Assembly: GCF_013200955.2 (NCBI RefSeq)
Contig: NZ_CP053697.2
Span: 2,728,001-2,792,000, forward strand
Direction: 5' to 3'
Source: Pseudomonas campi
GTDB taxonomy: Bacteria > Pseudomonadota > Gammaproteobacteria > Pseudomonadales > Pseudomonadaceae
DNA: 64,000 nucleotides
Shown here: positions 19,099 through 29,245 of the stretch, one piece after another
Position numbering within the stretch: position 1 is the stretch's first letter
How the letters are laid out: every line of letters begins with the position of its first letter
Notes under the pieces: generated by a model
The model's database searches: none
The model's input: only the letters and a program-made list of their open reading frames with translations
What the model was told of the DNA's origin: nothing
Translations under genes and position numbers: made by a program

Positions 19099-20016
19099 TC
19101 AAGCAATACCGCGCGAGCCGAGAAACTCCTGCAGGTAATCGATAAAGGCCACCACCTTGCCCGTGGCCCGGCGGTGACTCGGGTAGACCGCGAGAATCTG
19201 CGGGCCGAAGGCGTCCGGGTCGATCTCGTACTCGGTCATCAGGCGTACCAGGCGGCCATCGGCCAGGTAAGGCGCGGCGCTCCACAGCGGCGTGTGCAGC
19301 ACACCGCAACCGGCCAGGGCAGCGGCCAGCAGCAGGTCATAGTTGTCACTCTCCAGGCGCGGTGCGCGCGGGTGCGGCACGCCGATGCGCTGGCCCGCAT
19401 GCTCCACCCACCAGACACCGCGCCCCAGCGCCGGATGCTGGTACATCAACCAGTCATGCTCGTCGATACCGTCCGGCGTCAGTGGCTGCGGCTGACGTTC
19501 CAGATAGGCCGGGCTGGCGCAGAGGGCGATGCGGTTCTGCCCGACCACCCGCGCGATCAGCCCCGGCAGGTCGCTGCGGCCTTCGCGCAGGGCCAGGTCG
19601 TAGCCGCTTTCCACCAGATCGACGAAGGCATCGCAGAGGTCCACCTGCAGCCTGATCTGCGGGTACTGGGCGAGAAAGCTGGCGCACACCTGATCGAGAA
19701 AAGCCCGGCCAAAGGCCAGCGGCGCAGTGATGCGCAGGTTGCCGTGCAGGCCGTGTTGCAGCTGGCCGATTTCCTCGCCCACCTCATGCAGACGCTGCAG
19801 TACCTGGCGCGCGGTTTCCAGATAGACCCGCCCGGCCTCGGTGAGCACCGTACGCCGGGTGCTGCGCTCGAACAGGCGCGCGCCGAGCTCGGCCTCCAGA
19901 TGACTGACCGCCTTGGTCAGCGCCGAAGGCGTCTTGCCCAGCTGTTCGGCCGCGCGGCTGAAACTGCCGTGCTCGGCCGTGGCGACAAACATGTTCAGGG
20001 CACCGAGCTTGTCCAT
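19099..20016 (-). CDS. LysR-family transcriptional regulator
   Basis: A 305-residue LysR protein with an N-terminal helix-turn-helix (MFVATAEHGSFSRAAEQLGK, then TPSALTKAVSHLEAEL) and a co-inducer domain with the motif YDLALREG, placing it in the CrgA/PecT-like subgroup. It is divergent from the periplasmic amidohydrolase gene, 107 bases apart, and upstream of the acyl-CoA synthetase gene. The divergent arrangement makes the amidohydrolase/porin genes its likeliest targets. Confidence 0.88.
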   Translation of the reverse strand: MDKLGALNMFVATAEHGSFSRAAEQLGKTPSALTKAVSHLEAELGARLFERSTRRTVLTEAGRVYLETARQVLQRLHEVGEEIGQLQHGLHGNLRITAPLAFGRAFLDQVCASFLAQYPQIRLQVDLCDAFVDLVESGYDLALREGRSDLPGLIARVVGQNRIALCASPAYLERQPQPLTPDGIDEHDWLMYQHPALGRGVWWVEHAGQRIGVPHPRAPRLESDNYDLLLAAALAGCGVLHTPLWSAAPYLADGRLVRLMTEYEIDPDAFGPQILAVYPSHRRATGKVVAFIDYLQEFLGSRGIA

Positions 20017-20123
20017 CCGAGTTTTTCCAATGTGGCAAAAAGGTTTTGCACGAGCTAGGCGTTCTAGCGTCTGGCGGTAATCGCTAGTCTCGCCTGCAGT
20101 CCAATAAAAACAAGGGGGTTATC

Positions 20124-21890
20124 GTGAAAAGGTTCGTTCCGAGCTTGCTGGCCAGCGCTGTTGCTTTTTCCTCACTGGAAGCCATGGCCGCCGCCGATCT
20201 GGTGCTGTTCAACGGCAAGGTGTTCACCGCCGAAGCCGGCCAGCCACGCGCCCAGGCCGTTGCCGTGGAAGACGGCAAGATCCTCCAGGTCGGCTCCGAC
20301 AGCGCCATCCTGGCCCTGGCCGATGCCGACACCCAACGCATCGACCTGGCCGGCAAGGTGCTGATGCCGGGCATGATCGACACCCACAGCCACCCGGTAA
20401 TCGGCGCCCTGGACAGCCTGCGCGCCAACCTCTACGACGAGGTCAAGCCACTGGCCGAGCTGGAACAGTGGATCATCGAGCAGGACCAGGCCGACACGGC
20501 GCGCCTGGGCGACATCATCGTGATCTCCGGAGTCAGCTCGGCGTACTGGCAGCACAGTCGCGAGCTGGCCAAACGCTTCAATCAGGGCCGCTGGGCCAGC
20601 CAGCCGCTGGTGCTGAACGGCATCGACGGGCATACCGGCTGGGCCAACAACGCCATGCTGCAACGGGTCGGCATCGACGCCAAACTGGTGAAGAGCCTGG
20701 CGGCCAAGGAAGCCAGCTTCATCGAACACGAAGCCGATCTGACGCCCACCGGTTTCCTCAGTGAAACCGGCTGGGATCGGGTGCGCGGCCAGTTGCCCAA
20801 ACCCTCTGCCGAGCTGATGTTGAAGGCCGCGCGCGAAGCCGTGCGGGTCAACCTGCAGGTGGGCGTGACCGCCTGGATGGATGCCGCGGCCAACGGCGGC
20901 GGCGAGCAGTCGCTGTTCGAGATGCGCCCCACCGAAAATGACCTCGGCGTGCTGCCGCTGTACCGCCAACTGGCCGAACAGGGTGAGCTGAACGTGCACG
21001 TCGCCGCCCTGCTGCTGGCCCACCCGCAGAGCAAGCCGGACGACCTCAAGGTGCAGGCCAATGTCATGCAGCAGTTCCAGGGCGTGCCGAACCTGACCTT
21101 CCCCGGGATCAAGGTATTCGCCGATGGCGTGCTCGAATTCCCAGGGCAGACCGCCGCGGTGATCGATCCCTACAACAACAGTCATCAGCAGGGGCAGCTA
21201 CTGATCGATCCGCAGGGCTTCGGCAAGCTGATCGCCGCCACCGAGCAGCGCGGCTGGATTACCCATATCCATGCGGTCGGCGACCGTGCCGTGCGTGAGT
21301 CGCTGAACGCCATCGAATATGCCCGCTCGCTCAAACCCACGCCGGTGCCGCATAGCATCAGCCACCTGCAGCTGGTCAACCCCAAGGAGTTTGCGCGCTT
21401 CAAGGAGCTCGGCGTGATCGCCTCCATGCAGCTGTTGTGGGCCACCGCGGAAAGCTATACCGAGGAACTGGTCAAGCCGTACGTGAGTGCCTTCACCTAC
21501 CGCTACCAGTATCCGGCCCGTTCGCTGCACAAGGCCGGCGCCACAATCGCCGGCGCCAGCGACTGGCCGGTGTCCAGCCCCAACCCGTGGAACGCCATCG
21601 CCCAGGCCAGCACCCGCACAGGTCCGCTCGGCGTGCTCAACAGCGCCGAGAGTATCGACCGCGAAACCATGTTCCTGGCCTACACCATCAACGCCGCCAA
21701 GGCCCTGCGCCTGGAGCAGCAGATCGGCTCGCTGGCCCCCGGCAAGCAGGCCGACCTGATCGTCCTCGACCGCGACGTGTTCAAGGTCAGCGACGCCGAA
21801 CTGTTCGATACCCAGGTGCTGCAGACCTGGTTCGCCGGCAAGTCGGTGTATCAGGCACCCGCCAGCGCCGACGTCGCCACAGCGCAATAA
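20124..21890 (+). CDS. Exported metal-dependent amidohydrolase, YtcJ-like
   Basis: A 588-residue amidohydrolase (amidohydrolase_3 group, which includes N-substituted formamide deformylase). A signal peptide (residues 1-23, ending AMAAA) predicts export. Metal-binding motifs are seen in order: MIDTHSHP, a probable bridging Lys in GIKVFADGVLE, WITHIHAVGDRAV, the SHLQLV His, and ASDWPVSSPNPW with the catalytic Asp. The start is GTG at 20124 with GGGGG upstream. It precedes a TorF-type porin gene and is divergent from a LysR gene, suggesting uptake and hydrolysis of an amide-type compound. The substrate is unknown. Confidence 0.87.
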   Translation: MKRFVPSLLASAVAFSSLEAMAAADLVLFNGKVFTAEAGQPRAQAVAVEDGKILQVGSDSAILALADADTQRIDLAGKVLMPGMIDTHSHPVIGALDSLRANLYDEVKPLAELEQWIIEQDQADTARLGDIIVISGVSSAYWQHSRELAKRFNQGRWASQPLVLNGIDGHTGWANNAMLQRVGIDAKLVKSLAAKEASFIEHEADLTPTGFLSETGWDRVRGQLPKPSAELMLKAAREAVRVNLQVGVTAWMDAAANGGGEQSLFEMRPTENDLGVLPLYRQLAEQGELNVHVAALLLAHPQSKPDDLKVQANVMQQFQGVPNLTFPGIKVFADGVLEFPGQTAAVIDPYNNSHQQGQLLIDPQGFGKLIAATEQRGWITHIHAVGDRAVRESLNAIEYARSLKPTPVPHSISHLQLVNPKEFARFKELGVIASMQLLWATAESYTEELVKPYVSAFTYRYQYPARSLHKAGATIAGASDWPVSSPNPWNAIAQASTRTGPLGVLNSAESIDRETMFLAYTINAAKALRLEQQIGSLAPGKQADLIVLDRDVFKVSDAELFDTQVLQTWFAGKSVYQAPASADVATAQ

Positions 21891-21983
21891 CAACAACCCC
21901 ACCGCCCTGCCCTGCGCCTGAGCGCAGCGGCAGGCTGCGGCCTTGCATCAGCTGCCGAACAAAAACCACAACAGGGCTCCTCC

Positions 21984-22730
21984 ATGCACGCACGCAAAAC
22001 CCTCACTCTGGCCATCGCCGCCCTGACCTGCAGTCTGCAGGCCGGCGCCATCGAACTGAACGAGCAGCTTTCCCTGATCGTCACTCCGGCCGTTTTCAGC
22101 GACTACCGTTCCAGCGGTATCTCGCAGACCCTCGGCGACCCGGCCGCCCAGCTCGACATCATGCTCAGCCATGCCAGCGGCCTGTATGCCGGGGTGTGGA
22201 CCAGCAATGTCGAGTACGGCTACGACTGGGAGAACGACGATGACTACGGCACCCGCCAGGAAATCGACTATTACGCCGGTTACTACTGGCAGATCACCGA
22301 CGCCATCAGCCTGGACGGTTACTACAACAAGTACACCTACCCAGGTGAAGGCCAGTTCAACGGCTCCGATCTCTACCTGACCCTGGACGCCTACGGTTTC
22401 TTCATCGGTGGCAAGCACTCCTTCGACACCGAGGAGAGCTACTTCAACACCTATGTCGGCTACCGCACCCTGCTACCGCTGGAGATCGGTCTGGAGTTGC
22501 GTTACGAGAATGTCGACCAGAAAGACGACGTGTTCTTCAACGCCGACTACAGCAAGGCCGAGCAGGACTACAACAACTGGGAGATCAAGCTGACCCGCGA
22601 TCTGTTCGGCGCCACCTGGGGCCTGAGCTATGTCGACACCGACCTGTCAGATGCCCAGTGCGCCAGCTTCAGCGGCTACGACGACCTCTGTTCGGCCGGC
22701 GCGGTGGCCAGCGTCAGCAAGGCGTTCTGA
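21984..22730 (+). CDS. TorF-family outer-membrane porin
   Basis: A 248-residue outer-membrane beta-barrel of the TorF/Gcw_chp family. A signal peptide (about 1-22, ending AGA) is followed by the family opening IVTPAVFSDYRSSGISQT. The body is alternating aromatic beta strands, many ending in Tyr or Trp, and the terminal residue is Phe (SVSKAF), the classic BAM targeting signal. It follows the amidohydrolase gene by 93 bases. Members of this family often accompany transport or metabolic genes, and the solute here is not known. Confidence 0.85.
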   Translation: MHARKTLTLAIAALTCSLQAGAIELNEQLSLIVTPAVFSDYRSSGISQTLGDPAAQLDIMLSHASGLYAGVWTSNVEYGYDWENDDDYGTRQEIDYYAGYYWQITDAISLDGYYNKYTYPGEGQFNGSDLYLTLDAYGFFIGGKHSFDTEESYFNTYVGYRTLLPLEIGLELRYENVDQKDDVFFNADYSKAEQDYNNWEIKLTRDLFGATWGLSYVDTDLSDAQCASFSGYDDLCSAGAVASVSKAF

Positions 22731-22739
22731 TAGACCGCA

Positions 22740-22786
22740 GGGTGCACCGTGGCCTGGCAAGGACTGCTGGCGCGCACGGCGCACCC
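22740..22786. repeat. Inverted repeat between converging genes
   Basis: Arms 22740-22751 and 22775-22786 match at 11 of 12 positions (GGGTGCACCGTG and its near complement) and enclose 23 bases. It lies between the torF-type gene and cobS, which converge. It has no T run, so it is more likely a REP-type element than a standard terminator. A related GTGCACCGTGCGCACC string occurs near 25696. Confidence 0.5.
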
Positions 22787-22794
22787 GGGGAAGC

Positions 22795-23538
22795 TCAAGC
22801 CAGCGCGAGCGCCAAAACCACCAGCACCATGCACTCGACCAGCTCCAGCAGCGCCCCGGCGGTATCGCCGGTGGTGCCGCCCAGGCGGGCGATAAAGGCG
22901 CGGCGCAGCAGAAAGAAAGCCAGCAGCGCAGCGCCGATGGCCAGCAGCCCAGCCCAGCCCAACAGCAGCATGAGCAGGGCGTTGCCGGCCAGTACCACAG
23001 GCAGTTGCTGACGCGGCAGATGCTCGCTGAGCGCCTGGCCCAGACCACCGGCGCGCACATAGGGCGTAGTCAGAAACAGCAGCGGCAACAGCCCACGCCC
23101 CAGCCAGGGCGCCAGCAATAGCGCGGCCCACTGCCCGGCCTGCAACAGCGCCACCAAAGCGGCGAACTTGAGCAACAGCAGCAGCACCAGCACCACCACG
23201 GCGATCGGTCCACTGCGCGGGTCTTTCATGATCGCCAGGGTGCGCTCGCGGTCGCCATAACCGCCGACCCAGGCATCCGCCGTGTCGGCCAGGCCATCAA
23301 GGTGCAACCCGCCGCTCAGGCCGACCCACAGCGCCAGCAGCAACGCCGCCTGCAGCAAGGCCGGCGCACCGCTCAGCAGCAGCTGCGCCAGCAGCAACAG
23401 GCCGCCGAGCAGCAGCCCGACCACCGGGTACCACAGCAGCGAACGGCCCAGCTGCTGGGGTGCCGGCATGCCCGCCAGGCTCACCGGCAAACGGGTGAGG
23501 AACTGCAGGGCGATCAGCAGCGGCTCGGCCAGGCGCAT
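22795..23538 (-). CDS. cobS: Adenosylcobinamide-GDP ribazoletransferase
   Basis: It joins alpha-ribazole (or its phosphate) to adenosylcobinamide-GDP, the last joining step of cobalamin synthesis, in the inner membrane. The 247-residue protein is almost entirely hydrophobic helices. It has the family motif LDGLADTADAWVGGYG and a second conserved segment, MKDPRSGPIAV. It is the last gene of the late operon, 2 bases after the cobC stop. In P. aeruginosa nomenclature it is cobV; it is not the chelatase CobS. Confidence 0.94.
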   Translation of the reverse strand: MRLAEPLLIALQFLTRLPVSLAGMPAPQQLGRSLLWYPVVGLLLGGLLLLAQLLLSGAPALLQAALLLALWVGLSGGLHLDGLADTADAWVGGYGDRERTLAIMKDPRSGPIAVVVLVLLLLLKFAALVALLQAGQWAALLLAPWLGRGLLPLLFLTTPYVRAGGLGQALSEHLPRQQLPVVLAGNALLMLLLGWAGLLAIGAALLAFFLLRRAFIARLGGTTGDTAGALLELVECMVLVVLALALA

Positions 23539-23540
23539 GC

Positions 23541-24113
23541 TCAGGCTTCGCGCAGGCTCAGGTCGGCCGCGACCTGCAGGCGATGCAGCGCGGCATGGCC
23601 GACCTCGACCTGCAGCATCTGCTGCTGCGGCAGACCGCGGGCCTGGGCCAGCAGCAGGCGCATCACCCCGCCGTGGGTCACCAGCAGCACGCGCTGGCCG
23701 GCCAGTTCCTGTTGCAGGCGCTCGATGGCGGCCATCACCCGTGCGGCGAAGTCGCGTACCGGCTCGGCATTCGGCGGGGTGAAATTGAACGGATCGTTCC
23801 AGAAGCTGCCCAGCGCCTCGGTGTCCTCGAGGAGGATTTCCGCGGCGTTGCGCCCTTCCCAGTCGCCGAAGTGCAGCTCGCGCAGATCGGCCTCGATGCG
23901 TAGCGGCAAGCCCTTGACCTCGGCCAGCTGGCGAGCGAAGGCCTCGCAGCGTTGCAGCGGCGAGCTGATGATCAGGTCCCAGCCGCCCTGTTCAGCCAGG
24001 GTCGCGTGCATCTGCTGCCAGCCGCGCTCCGTGAGGGCATCGTCCAAGCTGCCACGAAAACCGTTGCCGCCGGTGGTCTCACCGTGGCGCAAAAGATCCA
24101 GCTGCAAACTCAT
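23541..24113 (-). CDS. cobC: Alpha-ribazole phosphatase, histidine phosphatase family
   Basis: It removes phosphate from alpha-ribazole phosphate or adenosylcobalamin phosphate. The 190-residue protein has the histidine phosphatase signature LLRHGETTGG near its start, then SPLQRC, the HFGDWEG motif, and the second His in LVTHGGVMRL. Its ATG overlaps the TGA of cobT by one base, and cobS follows closely, so it is part of the lower-ligand assembly block. A TTG one codon upstream is an alternative start. Confidence 0.92.
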   Translation of the reverse strand: MSLQLDLLRHGETTGGNGFRGSLDDALTERGWQQMHATLAEQGGWDLIISSPLQRCEAFARQLAEVKGLPLRIEADLRELHFGDWEGRNAAEILLEDTEALGSFWNDPFNFTPPNAEPVRDFAARVMAAIERLQQELAGQRVLLVTHGGVMRLLLAQARGLPQQQMLQVEVGHAALHRLQVAADLSLREA

Positions 24114-25162
24114 CAACCTTGCTCCTGTACTGCTGCTTCAGAAAAAGTCGCCATCTGCCCGTGCAGGGCGCACGCCAGGCGCAACAACGGCACCGCCAGC
24201 GCTGCCCCACTGCCCTCGCCCAGGCGCAGGCCCAGTTGCAGCAACGGCGCAGCCTCGAGAGCCGCGAGCACATGGCGATGGCCCGGCTCGGCGCCGCTGT
24301 GGCTGAACAGCAGCCAGTTGGCCACGCCCGGATTCAAGCGCACCGCCAGCAGCGCCGCGACGCTGCAGATAAAGCCGTCGACCAGCACGCTGACGCCCTG
24401 CTGCGCGCAGGCCAGGTAGGCGCCGGTCAGCGCGGCGATCTCCAGCCCGCCCAGGCGCTGCAGGCAATCCAGCGGCGCGCGCGCCTGGCCGTGCAAGGCC
24501 AGGGCAGCTTCGATGGCGCGGATCTTACGCGCCACACCAGCGCTGTCCAGCCCGGTGCCGGGGCCGACCAGCTCGCGCAGCTGCTTGTCCAGCAGCACAC
24601 AGGCCAGGGCGCTGGCCGCCGTGGTGTTGCCGATGCCCATCTCGCCACCGATAAACAGCTGGCAGCCGGCCGCCGCGGCGCGCTCGGCCACCGCGCGACC
24701 GACCTGCAGCGCGGCCAGGCACAGTTCGCTGCTCATCGCCGGCGCCTGAGTGAAATTGGCCGTGCCGGGCGCCAGTTGATGCTGGCAGACCCCATGCATG
24801 GCCGGTGCCGGCTCGACCGTGCCGAGATTGTGCACCTCCAGGGTCGCGCCCAGCTGGCGGGCCAGCACGCTGATCGCCGCGCCACCGCCGGCGAAGTTGC
24901 CGAGCATCTGCACGGTCACCGCCTGCGGATAGGCCGACACACCTTCGGCGACCACACCGTGGTCACCGGCGAAGATGCTGATCCACACCTGCTCCAGCTC
25001 GGGACGCACGCGCCCCTGCTGGGCGGCCAGGCGCACCGCCAGCGGCTCCAGCTGGCCGAGGGCGCCGGCCGGCTTGGTCAGCTCGGCCTGGCGTTGCAGG
25101 GCCTGGGCGGCCACCTGCTGGTCGAGCGGTCGGCAGCTCGCCTGCCACCAGAATGCACTCAC
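24113..25162 (-). CDS. cobT: Nicotinate-nucleotide--dimethylbenzimidazole phosphoribosyltransferase
   Basis: It transfers phosphoribose from nicotinate mononucleotide to dimethylbenzimidazole, giving alpha-ribazole phosphate. The 349-residue protein, starting at a GTG (25162) with AGGAGA upstream, has [33 protein letters not shown], and near the end [13 protein letters not shown] with the catalytic Glu. The GTG overlaps the cobU stop by four bases (GTGA). It is called cobU in P. aeruginosa nomenclature. BluB in the same operon makes its substrate base. Confidence 0.94.
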   Translation of the reverse strand: MSAFWWQASCRPLDQQVAAQALQRQAELTKPAGALGQLEPLAVRLAAQQGRVRPELEQVWISIFAGDHGVVAEGVSAYPQAVTVQMLGNFAGGGAAISVLARQLGATLEVHNLGTVEPAPAMHGVCQHQLAPGTANFTQAPAMSSELCLAALQVGRAVAERAAAAGCQLFIGGEMGIGNTTAASALACVLLDKQLRELVGPGTGLDSAGVARKIRAIEAALALHGQARAPLDCLQRLGGLEIAALTGAYLACAQQGVSVLVDGFICSVAALLAVRLNPGVANWLLFSHSGAEPGHRHVLAALEAAPLLQLGLRLGEGSGAALAVPLLRLACALHGQMATFSEAAVQEQG

Positions 25163-25680
25163 AGGCGTTCTCCTTTCAGAAGCATGGGCAGGCCGGCGAC
25201 GGTAAACACCACCCGCTGGCTGCGTTCGGCCAGGGCCTGGTGCAACCAGCCGGCCTCGTCGACATAACGCCGGGTCAGCTCGCCCAGCGGCACCACGCCG
25301 AGGCCGGTCTCGTTGCTGACCAGGATGATCCGCCCCGGCAGCCCGGCCAGGCACTCCAGCAGCGCCGCGCGTTCGGCCTGCAGGCGCGCCTCGTCGTCCA
25401 GCATCAGCAGGTTGGTCAGCCACAGGGTCAGGCAGTCAACCAGCAGGCAACGGCCCTCGCCCGCCTGCTCGCGCAGCACCCGGGCCAGCTCCAGCGGTTC
25501 TTCGACCAGCGCCCAGCCGGCCGGACGCCGCGCGCGATGCTGGGTGATGCGTTCGCTCATCTCGCCGTCCAGCGCCTGGCTGGTGGCGATATAGGTCACA
25601 GCCAGGCCGCTATCGGCCGCCAGCTTCTCGGCCAGGCGGCTCTTGCCGGAACGGGCGCCGCCGAGGATCAATTCAACCAT
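25159..25680 (-). CDS. cobU: Adenosylcobinamide kinase / adenosylcobinamide-phosphate guanylyltransferase
   Basis: It phosphorylates adenosylcobinamide and then attaches GMP. The 173-residue protein has a P-loop (LGGARSGKS, residues 6-14), the guanylylated His in ITQHRARRP, and the conserved [11 protein letters not shown] and [10 protein letters not shown] segments. It overlaps cobT by four bases. Upstream, 232 bases of repeat-containing DNA separate it from cobQ, so the operon may be broken or attenuated here. It is called cobP in P. aeruginosa nomenclature. Confidence 0.95.
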   Translation of the reverse strand: MVELILGGARSGKSRLAEKLAADSGLAVTYIATSQALDGEMSERITQHRARRPAGWALVEEPLELARVLREQAGEGRCLLVDCLTLWLTNLLMLDDEARLQAERAALLECLAGLPGRIILVSNETGLGVVPLGELTRRYVDEAGWLHQALAERSQRVVFTVAGLPMLLKGERL

Positions 25681-25757
25681 CTCTCACTTTCCTCGTGCAC
25701 CGTGCGCACCGGCAGATGGCCAGGGTGCGCTGGAAACTATTTCGTCTCTCGAAAACT

Positions 25758-25847
25758 CCCCTCTCCCACTTGTGGGAGAGGGGCCGGGGGAGAGGGTGTT
25801 GGCCCCACTCACCCTCTCCCCAACCCTCTCCCGTAAACGGGAGAGGG
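25758..25847. repeat. Paired hairpin repeat, CCCTCTCCC...GGGAGAGGG family, copy A
   Basis: Two perfect hairpins stand in tandem: 12-base arms at 25758-25769/25772-25783 (loop TT) and 11-base arms at 25824-25834/25837-25847 (loop AA). They are joined by a segment rich in CCCTCTCC that can also pair between the hairpins. The repeat sits between cobQ and cobU within the operon. Related copies are at 31196, 32402 and 48445-48671. Confidence 0.88.
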
Positions 25848-25912
25848 GGCCAAAGCAGTTCGCAGCTGTTCTACACACAGTTATGACACAGCAAAAAATC
25901 GCCAACAGGCTC

Positions 25913-27364
25913 CTATAACCCACACAATTCGCGCAGCCTGGCGGTATCCAGATGCGCCTCGACCAGATCGGCCAGGCGTTCTATGTCGCGTTCGCGCAGG
26001 GCATGGTAGTCCACCGTCTGTACCTCTCGCAGGCCGGCCCAGCGCAGCAGTGCGCCACAGGCCTCGCTCGACTCGAACAGCCCGTGCAGGTAGGTGCCGA
26101 GCACCTGGCCATCGACGCTCATTCCACCGTCAGACCGACCGTCATTCAGCTGCACCGCGCCGTTCAACCCGGCACCCGCGCTGACCCCGGCATGAATCTC
26201 GTAGCCGCTCACCGCCGCCTGCTCCAGGCACAGCCGGCCCTGCACATTGCGCAGCTGCTTCTCCGGCTCCAGCACGGTGCTGATGTCCAGCAGGCCCAGG
26301 CCGGCGCTGCTGCCGGGCGCGCCTTCCAGGCCGTGGGGGTCGTCGATCTGTGTGCCGAGCATCTGCAGGCCGCCGCAGATGCCGAGCAGCTTGCCGCCGT
26401 AGCGCAGGTGGTGCTCGATGGCCGCCGGCCAGCCCTGCTCGCGCAGGAAATCCAGGTCGGCGCGCACGCTTTTCGAGCCGGGCAGGATGATCAGGTCGGC
26501 CGGCGGGATGGCCTGGCCGGGGCCAATAAATTGCAGGTCGACCTGCGGGTGCAGGCGCAGCGGATCGAAGTCGGTGTGGTTGCTGATGCGCGGCAGCACC
26601 GGCACCACAACCTTGAGCTGTTGCCCCGCCTGGGTCACCTGGCGGGTGGCGACCGCGTCCTCGGCTTCCAGGTGGAAATCCATCAGGTACGGCAGCACGC
26701 CGAGCACCGGCTTGCCGGTGCGTTGCTCCAGCCAGTCCAGGCCCGGCTGCAGCAAGCTGAGGTCGCCGCGAAAACGGTTGATCACGAAGCCCTGCACCCG
26801 CGCCTGCTCGCTTTCGGAGAGCAAGGCCAGGGTGCCAACCAGATGGGCGAACACGCCGCCCTTGTCGATATCGGCGATCAGGATCACCGGGCAATCCACC
26901 GCCTCGGCGAAGCCCATATTGGCGATATCGCCGGCGCGCAGGTTGATCTCCGCCGGCGAGCCGGCGCCCTCGACCATCACCACCGGGTACTGCGCGCTGA
27001 GGCGTTGGTGCGACTCGAGCACGGCGGCGCGCGCGGTCTGCTTGTAATCGTGGTAGGCCACCGCGTGCATGTTGCCGATAGCGCGACCATGGATGATCAC
27101 CTGGGCGCCGGTGTCGCTGTTGGGCTTGAGCAGCACCGGGTTCATATCGGTGTGCGGCGTCAGGCCGGCGGCCTGGGCCTGCACCGCCTGGGCGCGGCCG
27201 ATCTCGCCGCCGTCGCTGGTGACCGCCGAGTTGAGCGCCATGTTCTGTGGTTTGAACGGCACCACCGCGACGCCCTGGCGCTTGAGCCAGCGGCACAGGG
27301 CAGTCACCAGGGTGCTCTTGCCGGCATCGGAGGTGGTGCCCTGCACCATCAAGGTGGCGCTCAT
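25913..27364 (-). CDS. cobQ: Cobyric acid synthase
   Basis: A glutamine amidotransferase that amidates side chains b, d, e and g of adenosylcobyrinic acid a,c-diamide. The 483-residue protein has an N-terminal DRTGG-like ATPase domain with [20 protein letters not shown] (P-loop) and a C-terminal triad glutaminase. The catalytic Cys is in [14 protein letters not shown] and the His in [11 protein letters not shown]. The ATG overlaps the stop of cobD by four bases (ATGA). Downstream comes a repeat-filled gap before cobU. Confidence 0.96.
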   Translation of the reverse strand: MSATLMVQGTTSDAGKSTLVTALCRWLKRQGVAVVPFKPQNMALNSAVTSDGGEIGRAQAVQAQAAGLTPHTDMNPVLLKPNSDTGAQVIIHGRAIGNMHAVAYHDYKQTARAAVLESHQRLSAQYPVVMVEGAGSPAEINLRAGDIANMGFAEAVDCPVILIADIDKGGVFAHLVGTLALLSESEQARVQGFVINRFRGDLSLLQPGLDWLEQRTGKPVLGVLPYLMDFHLEAEDAVATRQVTQAGQQLKVVVPVLPRISNHTDFDPLRLHPQVDLQFIGPGQAIPPADLIILPGSKSVRADLDFLREQGWPAAIEHHLRYGGKLLGICGGLQMLGTQIDDPHGLEGAPGSSAGLGLLDISTVLEPEKQLRNVQGRLCLEQAAVSGYEIHAGVSAGAGLNGAVQLNDGRSDGGMSVDGQVLGTYLHGLFESSEACGALLRWAGLREVQTVDYHALRERDIERLADLVEAHLDTARLRELCGL

Positions 27365-28344
27365 CGCGGCATCTCCTGCAGGGCCTGCTCCAGCCGCTGC
27401 CAGCCGGCCTCGTCGGCGGGCAGTCCGAAGCGCAGGCAGCGGGTCTCGGCGAACAGACGCAGGAGGATGCCGCGACGGGCGAAATAGCCATGCAGGCCCA
27501 CCGCATGCTGATGAGCGACCAGCTGGAACAGCGCGGTGCCACCCGCCGGCGCCAGGCCCTGGGCGCTGAGCAGCACGGCCAGGCGCAGGCCGTCGGCCTG
27601 CAGGCGCTCGCGCTGGGCCTGCTGGCCGGCGCTGTCCTGCAGGATGGCGCTGGCCACCGCCCGCGTCGGGCCGCTGATGGTCCAGGGGCCGAGGCGCTCG
27701 TCCAGGCGCTCCAGCAGGGTCGGTTCGGCCAACACGAAACCCAGACGGATGCCAGCCAGGCCGAAGAACTTGCCGAACGAGCGCAGCACGATCAGCCCCG
27801 GCAACTGGCTGAAGGCCGCCAGGCTGTGCTCGGGCGTGCAGTCGATGAACGCCTCGTCCACCACCAGCCAGCCGCCGCGCTCGGCCAGGCGGGCGTGCCA
27901 GTCGAGCAACTGCTGTGGCGCGAGCAGCCGCCCGGTCGGGTTGTTGGGGTTGATCAGCAGCAGCACATCGAGGCGCTCCAGGGCGCGGCCCACCGCGCCT
28001 TCGCCAAGCTCGGTGACCTGATGCCCCTCGCGGCGCCAGGCCTCGGCATGTTCGGAGTAGGCCGGCGAAACGATCCCTACCCGCCCCGACCGCCGCAACT
28101 GCGGCAGGGCCTGGATCGCCGCCTGGGAACCGGCCACCGGCAGCAAGGCGGGGACGCCGTAGTAATCGCGCGCCGCCGCTTCCAGGCCATCGTCCGGTTC
28201 GGGCAGACGGCTCCAGGCCGTCGCCGGAATCGCCGGCAGCGGCCAGCCATAGGGCGCGATGCCGGTGGACAGATCCAGCCATTCGGCCAGGGCAATGCCA
28301 TAGCGCTGCGCCGCCGCACGCAGGCGGCCACCATGTTCAAGCAA
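27361..28344 (-). CDS. cobD: L-threonine-O-3-phosphate decarboxylase
   Basis: A PLP enzyme that makes aminopropanol phosphate, the linker between corrin ring and nucleotide loop. The 327-residue fold I aminotransferase-like protein has [23 protein letters not shown], and the PLP Lys in [17 protein letters not shown]. The start is taken as TTG at 28344, giving [16 protein letters not shown], the usual beginning of this family, with GGGAGTC upstream; this makes an 8-base overlap with cbiB. It is called cobC in P. aeruginosa nomenclature. Confidence 0.93.
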   Translation of the reverse strand: MLEHGGRLRAAAQRYGIALAEWLDLSTGIAPYGWPLPAIPATAWSRLPEPDDGLEAAARDYYGVPALLPVAGSQAAIQALPQLRRSGRVGIVSPAYSEHAEAWRREGHQVTELGEGAVGRALERLDVLLLINPNNPTGRLLAPQQLLDWHARLAERGGWLVVDEAFIDCTPEHSLAAFSQLPGLIVLRSFGKFFGLAGIRLGFVLAEPTLLERLDERLGPWTISGPTRAVASAILQDSAGQQAQRERLQADGLRLAVLLSAQGLAPAGGTALFQLVAHQHAVGLHGYFARRGILLRLFAETRCLRFGLPADEAGWQRLEQALQEMPR

Positions 28345-29245
28345 GGTAAAGACTCCCGATCAGTAACAGCGCCAGCCACAGCAGCACGCCGCCATTGACC
28401 AGATTGAGCGCCCGTTCGATATCGCGCGCCCGCGCCTGCGGCCCCGCACCCAGCACGGGGCGCACATGCAGCTCGCCATGATAGGTCGCCGCGCCGCCCA
28501 GACTCACGCCGAGGGCGCCGGCACCGGAGGCCATTACCGGGCCGGCGTTGGGGCTGTCCCACTGCGGCGCCTGCTGCTGCCAGCAGCGCAGGGCCAGGGC
28601 GGTCTTGCCGAGCAGCGCATAGGTCAGCGCCACCAGGCGCGCGGGGATGTAGTTGAGGCCATCGTCGATCTTCGCCGCGGCCCAGCCGAAGCGTTCGAAG
28701 CGCGGGTTGCGGTAGCCCCACATGGCGTCCAGGGTGTTGCTCAGGCGGTACAGCACCACCCCCGGCGCACCAGCGACAAGGAACCAGAACAGCGCGGCGA
28801 ACACCGCGTCCGAGCCGTTCTCCAGCACCGACTCGGTACCGGCGCGGGCCACGCCTTCGCTGTCCAGCTCGGCGGTCTGCCGGCTGACCATATAGCCGAC
28901 GCGCTTGCGTGCCTCGGGCAGATCGCCCAGGCGCAGGGCCTGGGCCACCGGCAGCGCGTGCTCGCCGAGGCTGCGCAGGCCGAGGGCGGCATACAGGGCC
29001 AGCACCTCCACCAGCCAGCCGAGATAAGGCAGGCGCGCCAGTAGCAGGCTGAGCAGGGTCAGCGGCAGCACCGCCAGGCACCAGCCGGTAACGCCGTGGC
29101 TGCGCCAACCGTGACCACCACTGTTGAGGCGTTGTTCGATGCGTTGCGCCAGGCCGCCGAAGGCCACCAGCGGGTGCCAGCGCTTGGGCTCGCCGAGTAG
29201 GCCGTCCAGGGTCACTCCGGCCAGGGTGGCCAGCAGCAGGCTCAT
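28337..29245 (-). CDS. cbiB: Adenosylcobinamide-phosphate synthase, membrane protein
   Basis: It attaches the aminopropanol linker to adenosylcobyric acid at the inner membrane. The 302-residue protein has several hydrophobic helices and the family motifs [16 protein letters not shown] near the N-terminus, [20 protein letters not shown], and [12 protein letters not shown]. The ATG at 29245 overlaps the bluB stop by four bases, and its own end overlaps the next gene by eight. It is called cobD in P. aeruginosa nomenclature. Confidence 0.95.
   Translation of the reverse strand: MSLLLATLAGVTLDGLLGEPKRWHPLVAFGGLAQRIEQRLNSGGHGWRSHGVTGWCLAVLPLTLLSLLLARLPYLGWLVEVLALYAALGLRSLGEHALPVAQALRLGDLPEARKRVGYMVSRQTAELDSEGVARAGTESVLENGSDAVFAALFWFLVAGAPGVVLYRLSNTLDAMWGYRNPRFERFGWAAAKIDDGLNYIPARLVALTYALLGKTALALRCWQQQAPQWDSPNAGPVMASGAGALGVSLGGAATYHGELHVRPVLGAGPQARARDIERALNLVNGGVLLWLALLLIGSLYLA

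Noticed and set aside
22795..25162. cobS and cobT here as the aerobic chelatase subunits CobS/CobT
   Set aside because: Sequence motifs identify a membrane ribazoletransferase and a phosphoribosyltransferase, which share only the names.
25913..28282. A 789-codon open frame that would extend cobQ upstream
   Set aside because: The extension is a frame-shifted shadow of cobD. CobQ starts at 27364 with [18 protein letters not shown] and the normal length.
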